Source of the DNA: Rhizobium sp.
GTDB taxonomy: Bacteria > Pseudomonadota > Alphaproteobacteria > Rhizobiales > Rhizobiaceae
Assembly (NCBI GenBank): GCA_028290545.1
Contig: JAQGJP010000023.1
Location: 1 to 36,071 of the forward strand
Reading direction: 5' to 3'
DNA length: 36,071 bases
In this document: piece by piece, positions 16,283 to 22,706 of the stretch
Layout of the letters: each line of letters opens with the position of its first letter
How positions within the stretch are numbered: position 1 is the first letter of the stretch
Made by a program: the position numbers and the translations under genes
Notes under the pieces: model-generated
Told to the model about the DNA's origin: nothing
Databases searched by the model: none
What the model saw: the letters and a program-made list of their open reading frames with translations, nothing else

Positions 16283-16363
16283 GATTTCCTCCGTTATGGG
16301 CAGCCCGCATCACCTCCCGCAAGCCGCCTCCGGACAATCGGTAACACGAGCGAATAACGCATG

Positions 16364-16379
16364 CAATATTTAAATATTG
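16364..16379. promoter_or_regulatory. Perfect 16-bp palindrome CAATATTTAAATATTG
   Basis: The sequence equals its own reverse complement over 16 bp. It overlaps the -35 hexamer of the rightward promoter (TTGACA at 16377-16382) between the divergent esterase and binding-protein genes. It is probably the operator of a dimeric regulator not encoded next to it. Confidence 0.65.
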
Positions 16380-16405
16380 ACATTTTTAAGCGCTTCACCT
16401 TTAAA
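16377..16405 (+). promoter_or_regulatory. Promoter with LacI-like AAGCGCTT site
   Basis: TTGACA (16377-16382), a 17-nt spacer and TTTAAA (16400-16405) form a promoter reading toward the esterase. The spacer holds AAGCGCTT (16388-16395), within GTGAAGCGCTTAA on the other strand, which resembles LacI-family operators with a central CG. No LacI-type gene is present in the window. Confidence 0.55.
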
Positions 16406-16451
16406 GTAACGTGCCGTCGGCGGACCGCTTTGCCGGCCTTGGGAGGACATC

Positions 16452-17138
16452 GTGGAAGAAGACTTGCGCCCGCGGCCACCGGTCGATCGATCGCGGCTGT
16501 TGCCGGAATTGCGGCGCATGCTGGACGCTGCCGACGCACTCGGTGCAAGCCCGGTAGAGAGCCAGACGCCCGAGCAAGCGCGCGCTTCTTCGGAGCTCCG
16601 TATCGCCGGCCAGTGGGGCGCGAAAGACGAAATCGCCGAGATCGAGACCTTTCGCATTCCGAGCGGCGACACGGGTATCGCGGTTCGCCTCTACCGCTCG
16701 CCGGAGACCGCCAACACGATACTGTTCTTCCACGGCGGCGGCTGGGTGGTGGGAAGTCTCGAAACCCACGATGGCGCGCTCAGGGCATTGACGCTCGCGG
16801 CGACGGCCAACATTCTGGCCATCGAATACCGCAAGGCGCCCGAAGCGCCATTTCCCGCCTGTCTGGAAGATGCCGAAGCCGCGCTCGACTGGCTGCGCGC
16901 CAATGGTTCTGGAAAAGGCCTCGATAGCGATCGCGTGATTCTTGCGGGCGACAGTGCAGGCGCCAGCATTGCCGCGGCACTCGCGGTTCGAGCCCGCAAC
17001 CGGCAGATTCCGATTTTGGGCCAGGTTTTGGTCTATCCCGCGACCGATCTTGCCAACAGCACCGCAAGCCGCGAGACATTCGTCTTCGGATATTCCGCTC
17101 AACAAGACGTCGCTCCTTTCCTTGTGCAGGTCAAATAG
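16452..17138 (+). pseudogene. HSL-family alpha/beta-hydrolase, C-terminally truncated
   Basis: From a GTG at 16452 (SD GGGAGGAC) the 228 residues show the hormone-sensitive-lipase (GDXG) family signature: FFHGGGWVVGS (oxyanion hole), AIEYRKAPEAPFPACLEDA, and the nucleophile elbow VILAGDSAGA. The family normally has about 310 residues, with the catalytic Asp and His in the last third. Here the frame ends after VYPATDLANS...FVFGYSAQQDVAPFLVQVK, so both residues are missing. The following sequence belongs to an unrelated gene. It is therefore most likely inactive, cut by a deletion near 17100. It is divergent from the transporter operon, and both may have been controlled from 16364-16405. Confidence 0.8.
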
Positions 17139-17197
17139 AATATTGAAGGCCCTTCATGCGTTCCCGGGAGGCGCCAAAGGCGGCGCTTGGAGTAAGA

Positions 17198-17950
17198 ATG
17201 GCTTTCCTGCTGCGCCTGACGATGATGATCGGCCTCATGGCAATCGCTTCACACGCTTTTGCGGACGGCTATTGCCGCAAGCTCGCACATAAGGGCGACG
17301 ACTACACGGTCTGCGCAGTCGATCCCAGGAAAAGCAAGATCCGCATTCATGACCTGGACCGGCACGGCAAGCCCTATATGAGTTTCCAGGCGCTCTCGAA
17401 GGCGCTCTGGGCCGACCGCATTTTCCTGCGGCTGGCGATGAACGGCGGCATGTACCAGCCGGATTTCTCCGCCGTCGGTCTTTATGTCGAAAACGGCGTG
17501 CAGAAGCAGAAAATCAATCTGAACGCCGGCTGGGGCAATTTCCATCTGCTGCCGAACGGCGTGTTTTTCCTGCAGGCCGGCAAGGGCGGCGTGCTAGAGA
17601 GCAAGGCCTATACTGCATCGGGGATCAGGCCGGACTTTGCCACGCAATCCGGCCCGATGCTGGTGATCGACGGCAAGATCCACCCGAGATTCAATCCGCT
17701 GAGCGACAGTCTTAAGAAGCGCAATGGCGTCGGCATCGCCGCTGATGGGCAGTTGATATTTGCGATTTCCGAGGGCGAGGTCCGCTTCCACGATTTCGCG
17801 ACACTGTTCCGCGATGCGCTCGGCTGCCGTAACGCGCTGTTCCTCGATGGCACGATCTCGGCGCTGCATGTGCCGGAATGGCGGCGCAGCGACGCATCCT
17901 ATCCGCTGGGGCCGATCATATCCGTGGAGATCACCATTCCACCCGGTTGA
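17198..17950 (+). CDS. Secreted phosphodiester-glycosidase-like protein (DUF2233/NAGPA-type)
   Basis: The 250-residue protein starts at an ATG preceded by TTGGAG. It has a Sec signal peptide (LRLTMMIGLMAIASHAFA, cleavage near residue 22). The mature domain includes ALSKALWADR, LAMNGGMYQPDFSAVGLYVENG, SGPMLVIDGKIHPRF, RNGVGIAADGQLIFAISEG and ALFLDGTISALHVPE. This is the pattern of the phosphodiester glycosidase superfamily (domain of N-acetylglucosamine-1-phosphodiester alpha-N-acetylglucosaminidase and bacterial DUF2233/YigE-like proteins). It should act in the periplasm on sugar-phosphate or polymer linkages; its substrate is unknown. It stands alone, converging on the ProC-like gene with 2 bp between stops. 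Confidence 0.8.
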   Translation: MAFLLRLTMMIGLMAIASHAFADGYCRKLAHKGDDYTVCAVDPRKSKIRIHDLDRHGKPYMSFQALSKALWADRIFLRLAMNGGMYQPDFSAVGLYVENGVQKQKINLNAGWGNFHLLPNGVFFLQAGKGGVLESKAYTASGIRPDFATQSGPMLVIDGKIHPRFNPLSDSLKKRNGVGIAADGQLIFAISEGEVRFHDFATLFRDALGCRNALFLDGTISALHVPEWRRSDASYPLGPIISVEITIPPG

Positions 17951-17952
17951 GA

Positions 17953-18726
17953 TCAATCGCTGCGGCGAATGCGGCTGAACACGCCGTCGAGCGCGTCCGA
18001 AAGCGCCCTGACGCCGCCGTCGGCGACGAAATTGGCATAGACCTGCTCGTTGAGGCCGCCTTTGGTGGAAAATTCCGAGCGGATCTCATCGAAGCTTCGT
18101 TCCGGCGCCTGTGCGGCGACATCCGAGAGCGCGCCGAACATCTGGTTGAGATAGGCGCGGCCGCTGTCATAGGAGAGGCCCTTGTTTTCGAGCCATTTCG
18201 TACCCGCTTCGAGAATGCCGAAATAGGTTCCCATCAGGGCACTCGCCGCGCCGAGAAGATCGTATTCGGCCTTGTTGCCGACTTCGATCGCCTTGCCGAG
18301 GCGGGAGAAAATCGCGGCGGCGACTTCGTCGGGCGGATGAATGGCGGTTGCGCCGTTCAACGTCGCCACGAAAGGCAGGGGGATCGCCTGCGACAGGCGA
18401 ACCTTCGCATTGATCCATGTCGTCAGCCTGTCGAGCGGCGTCGCCCCCACCAGGCTGACGACGTGATGTGTATCCCGGAATGCCAGCGCCCGGACCACCT
18501 CCTCGGCGATCTGCGGCCGGATGGCCAGGAACACCAGATCGGAATTGTCGAGGACAGCCTGGTTGTCGCTGGCGACGGTGACATTCGAATAGCGCCCGGC
18601 AAGGCCGGCGGCGATGATCTCGTTGCGCGGCGAGAGCGACATCGGCGTCGCGCCAAGATCGGTCTTCGATAGACCGGTGACGATCGCCTGGGTGATCTCA
18701 CCCGTTCCGACAAAGCCTATTCTCAT
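17953..18726 (-). CDS. Pyrroline-5-carboxylate reductase-family protein
   Basis: The 257-residue protein begins MRIGFVGTGEITQAIVTGL, the NADP-binding Rossmann start of the ProC family, and continues with LVFLAIRPQIAEEVV and VSLVGATPLDRL. The C-terminal dimerisation helix bundle has NQMFGAL, RSEFSTKGGLNEQVY and LDGVFSRI. ProC makes proline from pyrroline-5-carboxylate. This member is divergent: EFSTKGGLNEQ replaces the usual VxSPGGTT, so another imino or keto substrate is possible, and a second orthodox proC probably exists elsewhere. The ATG at 18726 has no strong SD. Confidence 0.8.
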   Translation of the reverse strand: MRIGFVGTGEITQAIVTGLSKTDLGATPMSLSPRNEIIAAGLAGRYSNVTVASDNQAVLDNSDLVFLAIRPQIAEEVVRALAFRDTHHVVSLVGATPLDRLTTWINAKVRLSQAIPLPFVATLNGATAIHPPDEVAAAIFSRLGKAIEVGNKAEYDLLGAASALMGTYFGILEAGTKWLENKGLSYDSGRAYLNQMFGALSDVAAQAPERSFDEIRSEFSTKGGLNEQVYANFVADGGVRALSDALDGVFSRIRRSD

Positions 18727-19144
18727 TTGCCAATCCTCGTGACCGCATTGCCGTGCGTGATAGCGACGAGGCGGCGGCGGCGCAAGCCGCGCATCCCGCT
18801 CATGCCGCCGATTTCGCGGGTGGGCTCGACGAGCAGGGCGGAAGGCATTTCGAGTGGCACGGCCGCCCGCAAACGACTTGCCGGGATCGATGTTGGCGGT
18901 TCCCGAGGAAGAGACCGTTCGACAAGCGGTCTCTTCGTTTATTTCAAAAAGAGTGGTATCATCAGCTTTCGAAAACGCATGGCATACCGCAAATGCTGAG
19001 ATGGGCTTCTATACCGGCAGCTTAGCACCGGCACGAATGATGACAATCCGGGCATGTCCACAGCATCAGTCGGGATAGCGCCCATAACAACAGATCCCGG
19101 CCGGACCTCAACCCCACCGGCCTTTTCCGAGAGAGGAGCCTGTC
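18727..19144. other. Gene-free stretch before the YbhB/YbcL gene
   Basis: No supported coding region lies here; the open frames have no SD and atypical composition. The stretch contains the hairpin at 18909-18935. The last 15 bases carry the SD (GAGAGGAG) of the next gene. I did not find a strong sigma-70 or EcfG promoter. Confidence 0.5.
18909..18940 (+). terminator. Hairpin, possible terminator
   Basis: AAGAGACCG and CGGTCTCTT form a perfect 9-bp stem with a 9-nt loop, followed by CGTTTATTTC. No plus-strand gene ends directly before it, so it may terminate a lost gene or serve as a transcript boundary. Confidence 0.45.
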
Positions 19145-19609
19145 ATGTCCCTGATGCTGATCAGTCCTGCCTTCTCCGAAGGCGACGTTATTCCGCAAAA
19201 ATTCTCGCGGCTCGGCGAGAACCTGTTTCCGCCGCTGAAATGGATCGGAGCCCCGTCCCACGTCCAGAGCTACGCGCTTGTCGTTGAAGATCCGGATGCC
19301 CCGAATGGTACCTTCCGCCACTGCGGCGTCTTCAACATTCCACCTGACTGGGACGGAATGCCGGAGAGCGCCGATAGAAAGCACGCAGGCGTCGCGCGCT
19401 TTGCGGAAAACGATTTCGGCAATATCCGCTATGATGGGCCGCAACCCCCGAAGGGCCATGGCGTCCACCATTATCACTTCCGCCTTGCCGCACTCGACAT
19501 CGCCGATCTTTCGGTACCCCCGTCCGCCGGCGTGGAGGCGATGTGGCGGGAGGCAAAGAAACACACGCTTTCGCAGGCCGAACTGATCGGCACGTTCGAA
19601 GTTCACTGA
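19145..19609 (+). CDS. YbhB/YbcL family (PEBP, Raf-kinase-inhibitor-like) protein
   Basis: The 154-residue protein carries the PEBP signatures LFPPLKWIGAP, VVEDPDAPNGTFRHCGVFNIP (ligand-pocket loop) and YDGPQPPKGHGVHHYHF near residues 96-112. The bacterial members are small soluble proteins of uncertain role that bind anionic ligands. The length is normal for the cytoplasmic YbhB type and there is no signal peptide. An SD (GAGAGGAG) precedes the ATG. The DUF3008 gene follows 21 bp later, probably in the same transcript. Confidence 0.9.
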   Translation: MSLMLISPAFSEGDVIPQKFSRLGENLFPPLKWIGAPSHVQSYALVVEDPDAPNGTFRHCGVFNIPPDWDGMPESADRKHAGVARFAENDFGNIRYDGPQPPKGHGVHHYHFRLAALDIADLSVPPSAGVEAMWREAKKHTLSQAELIGTFEVH

Positions 19610-19630
19610 TCGACAAGGAGGAGATTGGTC

Positions 19631-19819
19631 ATGCCCGCAAAATCCGCGGCCCAGCAGAAGGCGGCAGGCGCCGCACTGTCCGCCAAGCGTGGGGACACCC
19701 CAAAAGACGAACTCAAGGGTGCATCCAAAAGCATGGTGAAATCGATGAGCGAGAAGGAACTGGAAAAGATGGCATCCACCTCGCGCAAGGACAAGCCGGA
19801 GCACAAGAAAGCCTCCTGA
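19631..19819 (+). CDS. DUF3008 family small basic protein
   Basis: The 62-residue, lysine-rich, hydrophilic protein reads MPAKSAAQQKAAGAALSAKR, then LKGASKSMVKSM, EKELEKMAST and KPEHKKAS. This is the DUF3008 pattern found in many alpha- and gammaproteobacteria. Its function is unknown. Start 19631 is chosen over a TTG six bases earlier because AAGGAGGAGA lies at the right distance. Confidence 0.85.
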   Translation: MPAKSAAQQKAAGAALSAKRGDTPKDELKGASKSMVKSMSEKELEKMASTSRKDKPEHKKAS

Positions 19820-19880
19820 TCCGGCAGCAAGGCTTTCTCGCGCAACAGCCTTTCGCAATTCGGCGAAAGGCATTCAGCGT

Positions 19881-20051
19881 TTACGGCCGCACGACAGTCT
19901 GCCCTGGCTGATTGCCGATCTGCGATGCCTCGTGGACGACGCTGTCATAAAACAGAAAGGCCAGGAAGACACCGAGAATGATGGCAGCCAATGTCATCGA
20001 AATGCCCCAACGCCGGGTGTTTCGGCCTTCAGTCGGATAAATTCTCGCCAT
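19881..20051 (-). CDS. Small single-pass membrane protein
   Basis: The 56-residue protein has a basic N-terminus (ARIYPTEGRNTRRW), one transmembrane helix (ISMTLAAIILGVFLAFLFY) and a short polar tail ending QPGQTVVRP. GAAGGAGAGC precedes the ATG. I do not recognise a named family. Its promoter is probably the EcfG-type site on the minus strand at 20148-20123, giving a leader of about 65 nt, which suggests a general-stress envelope protein. Confidence 0.7.
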   Translation of the reverse strand: MARIYPTEGRNTRRWGISMTLAAIILGVFLAFLFYDSVVHEASQIGNQPGQTVVRP

Positions 20052-20116
20052 AATGCTCTCCTTCTTTCGATCTCGGCGCCGTTGCCGGCACACGAAACAA
20101 TTGTCGGATCTCTCTA

Positions 20117-20149
20117 CGGAACAAACGCCAGATTATTGCGTTTGTTCCG
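20117..20149. promoter_or_regulatory. Palindromic, two-way EcfG-type promoter
   Basis: CGGAACAAACGC (20117-20128) and GCGTTTGTTCCG (20138-20149) are perfect 12-bp inverted arms around a 9-nt centre. Each strand therefore reads GGAAC-N16-CGTTT, the alphaproteobacterial EcfG (general stress sigma) consensus. The minus copy is well placed for the gene starting at 20051; the plus copy lies about 315 nt before the gene at 20465. Confidence 0.7.
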
Positions 20150-20151
20150 AA

Positions 20152-20464
20152 ACCGGGGATCAGCCTCTGATCGATAACGCGCGTGATTCGGGCGCAATCC
20201 TTAACAAATGGTTAACGAATATTAGTGGCTTGGGAAACAATTCGAAACCTCAAGCACTACAAAACGCATCATCTATCTGTTTTTACTAGGTATTTCCGCA
20301 TTTTTCGAACCTTTCGGCATCGACGTACCCTGATAAACAACTGACAAAATCTAACCCTATTCAGGCCCCGCACTTTCACACACAATTTCGCCATCAGCGG
20401 TGATGGAAGAGGGCGCCGGTGACAGGGAGAAACTATCCTTCCGCCCCAATCAAAAGGAGCACCG
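20152..20464 (+). other. AT-richer gene-free stretch, possible long leader or small RNA
   Basis: No credible open frame lies here. If the plus-strand EcfG promoter fires, this would be a leader of roughly 310 nt for the gene at 20465, or contain a separate small RNA. The only visible structure is a short TTAAC...GTTAA repeat near 20200. No clear terminator was seen. Confidence 0.35.
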
Positions 20465-20710
20465 ATGTCATTTCACACATCGGCTCACAGTCCAGGTGTG
20501 TTCGTTCCCGACGAACTTGCAATGCTGCAGGCGCTTGTTGACGATATGCGTGGGGAATACTGGTTCCCCCAATCGCGGGCCATGCAGGAGAAATTTGCTC
20601 TATTCGTATTGAATACTTACGATCGAGGTTTAACCTGCCCGTCGAAGCTCAGGAACTTTTGTTCGGTGGCGGCCAGGCTGTATTTCCATGAAACCGAAGC
20701 CAACAATTAA
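20465..20710 (+). CDS. Conserved-looking small protein of unknown function (81 aa)
   Basis: The frame starts at an ATG preceded by AAAAGGAGCACCG. The protein reads FVPDELAMLQALVDDMRGE, YWFPQSRAMQEKFALFVLNTY and LRNFCSVAARLYF: soluble, mixed helical, with no membrane segment or known motif. It resembles small rhizobial hypothetical proteins, but I cannot name a family. It sits upstream of another small protein gene. Confidence 0.65.
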   Translation: MSFHTSAHSPGVFVPDELAMLQALVDDMRGEYWFPQSRAMQEKFALFVLNTYDRGLTCPSKLRNFCSVAARLYFHETEANN

Positions 20711-20734
20711 GCTGCGGGAACAAATAGCGGCGTT

Positions 20735-20760
20735 GCGAGGTTACTCGGGGTGAACCTCGC
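20735..20760. repeat. Hairpin between two small genes
   Basis: GCGAGGTT (20735-20742) and AACCTCGC (20753-20760) form a perfect 8-bp stem with a 10-nt loop, ending directly before the SD (AAAGGAG) of the gene at 20773. It could be an attenuating structure or a weak terminator lacking a U-tract. Confidence 0.4.
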
Positions 20761-20772
20761 AAAGGAGCCTCC

Positions 20773-21042
20773 GTGGCCGGCATCAACCGAGAACATTCCA
20801 AGGATGATCGGAACCGTGGCATTGCGCCGCAGGACCGGGATCTTATTGAAAGCCGGGATCTCGGTGACGTCAATGGCGATCCGGGTGTCGGCGGACTGCT
20901 CGCCGACCCGCTGGAACCGACTGCGACATCGGACAAGGATGACACATCGGTCAGCGGCGTACCCTCGCCCGATCCCGAACAGCCCGAGGCCCATGGCGAC
21001 TGGTCTCCCAATCGGCCATGGCGTGACCCCACGGAGAAGTGA
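20773..21042 (+). CDS. Acidic, disordered small protein (89 aa)
   Basis: A GTG start follows AAAGGAGCCTCC. The protein is rich in Asp, Pro, Gly and Ser (DRDLIESRDLGDVNGDPG, SPDPEQPEAHGDWSPNRPW) and lacks hydrophobic segments, so it should be intrinsically disordered. I recognise no family. It converges with the minus-strand gene at 21047-21250 with 4 bp between them. Confidence 0.55.
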   Translation: MAGINREHSKDDRNRGIAPQDRDLIESRDLGDVNGDPGVGGLLADPLEPTATSDKDDTSVSGVPSPDPEQPEAHGDWSPNRPWRDPTEK

Positions 21043-21046
21043 CCTT

Positions 21047-21250
21047 CTATCGATCATCCCGGGTCTTGAAGCCTTCCGAAACATTGCGTTTGCGCGGCAC
21101 CTGAAGATTTTCCCCGACCGCGTCGCGATCGACATTCGGATCATCCTTCGCCGGCAGATAACCGGGCGGCCGGGTTGCCTGCGGGCCTTCCCAGCGCGGC
21201 GATTGTTCGGTTGTGCCTGGCGCACCATCTTTCGGGCTGTTGAGTGCCAT
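21047..21250 (-). CDS. Proline-rich small protein (67 aa)
   Basis: From an ATG at 21250 with AAGGAG in front, the protein reads MALNSPKDGAPGTTEQSPRW, then RPPGYLPAKDDPNVDRDAVG and VPRKRN. It is hydrophilic and disordered, of a kind seen in rhizobial stress regulons. No named domain is visible. A near-consensus EcfG promoter (GGAAAC-N16-CGTTT) lies about 30 nt upstream. Confidence 0.55.
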   Translation of the reverse strand: MALNSPKDGAPGTTEQSPRWEGPQATRPPGYLPAKDDPNVDRDAVGENLQVPRKRNVSEGFKTRDDR

Positions 21251-21279
21251 GTTCGAAACTCCTTTTCCTTAAAAAAACC

Positions 21280-21306
21280 AAACGAGGGACAGCCGGTTTT
21301 GTTTCC
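21280..21306 (-). promoter_or_regulatory. EcfG-like promoter (near consensus)
   Basis: The minus strand reads GGAAAC (21306-21301), a 16-nt spacer and CGTTT (21284-21280), one inserted A away from GGAAC. The position fits transcription of the 67-aa gene starting at 21250. Confidence 0.45.
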
Positions 21307-21335
21307 TCGGAAGCAAAAAACGGCTATTATCTGAT

Positions 21336-21364
21336 TTGACATTTCTCAATTTTATTTTGATTAT
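21336..21364 (+). promoter_or_regulatory. Sigma-70 promoter of the PAS-HWE kinase gene
   Basis: TTGACA (21336-21341), a 17-nt AT-rich spacer and GATTAT (21359-21364) lie 26 bp before the start codon at 21391. Confidence 0.6.
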
Positions 21365-21390
21365 TATTTTCTCAGTGCATGGAGTATCGA

Positions 21391-22350
21391 ATGGTTGGGC
21401 TATTTGAGGAATTGGCCAACAACGCCCCCGTCATGATCTGGCGATCACGTCTCGACAAGCTATGCGATTTCTTCAACCAGCCCTGGCTGGAATTCACCGG
21501 GCGTACGCAGGAACAGGAATTCGGCAACGGCTGGACCGAACGCATACATCCGGAAGACTACGAGCGGTGCCTGGCGATCTATTCCGGCGCATTCGACGCG
21601 CGCGAGAGCTTCTCGATGGAATATCGGTTGCAGCGTGCCGATGGAGAATATCGTTATCTGCTCGACAATGGCGCTCCCTTCACTCGGGACGGTGAATTCG
21701 CCGGTTATTTCGGCTCCTGCATCGACATCACCGAGCGAAAGCAGATGGAGGATGGGCGTCTCGTTCTGATCGCCGAGCTTAACCACCGCGTCAAGAACAT
21801 GCTGTCGACCGTGCAGTCGCTTGCCCACCAGAGTTGCGGCCGGGCCAGCACGCCCCGGGAAGCGGAGGAATTGCTGACCGGCCGGCTGATGGCATTGTCG
21901 CAGGCGCATGAAGCGCTGGCGGAACAATACTGGCATGGCGCTGATATCGGCAATGTCATGCGCCGAATGGTTGCTCTTGCGTCGCGCGATACCGATCGCG
22001 TCCGGATCAGCGGCGCTTTGGCAACGCTGCGACCCGGCATCGCGCAATCCCTCGCCATGGCGATCTACGAGCTTTTCCTCAATGCCATGCAATATGGCGC
22101 GCTGTCCAACACCACCGGCACGATCGATATCGCCTGGACTCAAGTGGAACATTATGGCGAGCCGTGGCTCGAAATCGCCTGGAAGGAGGAAGGTGGCCCA
22201 CCCGTTGCCCCTCCGCAGAGCCGCGGGCTCGGCATGCGGCTGATCCGCTCCCTGCTTCCGCTCGAGATATCAGGCGAAACGACGATCGATTTCGCCAGAC
22301 AAGGGGTGATCGCGCATATCCGCATGCCAATCCCAGGAGGCATGCAATGA
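21391..22350 (+). CDS. PAS-domain HWE-type sensor histidine kinase (soluble)
   Basis: The 319-residue cytoplasmic protein has a PAS/PAC sensor (residues about 10-120: PVMIWRSRLDKLCDFFNQPWLEFTGR, WTERIHPEDYERC, ITERKQME). The HWE/HisKA_2 phosphoacceptor follows (LIAELNHRVKNMLSTVQSLAHQS, His near 140), then an HWE ATPase domain with AIYELFLNAMQYGALS (N-box) and SRGLGMRLI. HWE kinases in alphaproteobacteria typically feed general stress or light responses. Start 21391 is preferred over 21379 because GGAG lies 7 nt before it. The stop overlaps the response-regulator start (ATGA), so the two form a translationally coupled pair. Confidence 0.9.
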   Translation: MVGLFEELANNAPVMIWRSRLDKLCDFFNQPWLEFTGRTQEQEFGNGWTERIHPEDYERCLAIYSGAFDARESFSMEYRLQRADGEYRYLLDNGAPFTRDGEFAGYFGSCIDITERKQMEDGRLVLIAELNHRVKNMLSTVQSLAHQSCGRASTPREAEELLTGRLMALSQAHEALAEQYWHGADIGNVMRRMVALASRDTDRVRISGALATLRPGIAQSLAMAIYELFLNAMQYGALSNTTGTIDIAWTQVEHYGEPWLEIAWKEEGGPPVAPPQSRGLGMRLIRSLLPLEISGETTIDFARQGVIAHIRMPIPGGMQ

Positions 22351-22706
22351 GCAATGCCGCCCGGCGGGTTCTGATCGTCGAGGACGAAATGCTGATCGCC
22401 ATATTGCTCGAAGACATGCTTTCCGAACTCGGCTATGAGGTGGCTGCCATCGCCTCCCGCGTCGACACGGCGCTGCCCCTCATCGATACGCTCACGTTCG
22501 ATCTGGCGATACTGGATGTCAATCTGGCGGGAGAGTCGTCCTTTCCTGTGGCCGATGCGCTCGCCCGGAAGGGCCGCCCGTACCTGTTCGCGACCGGTTA
22601 CGGCAGAGAGGGGATCATTTCCGAGCACGCGCACCGACCGGTGCTCGTCAAACCGTTTTCCAGTCGCGATCTGAGATTCGCGATCCGGTCAGCATTTCAC
22701 GACTGA
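22347..22706 (+). CDS. Single-domain response regulator
   Basis: The 119-residue receiver domain has all key residues: VEDE (acidic pocket), D in LAILDVNLAGES (phospho-acceptor near residue 55), T in FATGYG and K in VLVKPF. It has no output domain, so it probably acts as a phosphate relay or sink, or by binding a partner protein. It is coupled to the HWE kinase upstream and overlaps the end of a second HWE kinase on the other strand by 10 bp. Confidence 0.9.
   Translation: MSNAARRVLIVEDEMLIAILLEDMLSELGYEVAAIASRVDTALPLIDTLTFDLAILDVNLAGESSFPVADALARKGRPYLFATGYGREGIISEHAHRPVLVKPFSSRDLRFAIRSAFHD

Noticed and set aside
15158..16357. Plus-strand frame of 399 codons
   Set aside because: Shadow of the binding-protein gene, which has a clear signal peptide and SD.
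18753..19025. Plus-strand frame of 90 codons before the YbhB/YbcL gene
   Set aside because: No SD, it contains the 18909-18935 hairpin, and its composition is atypical; treated as non-coding.
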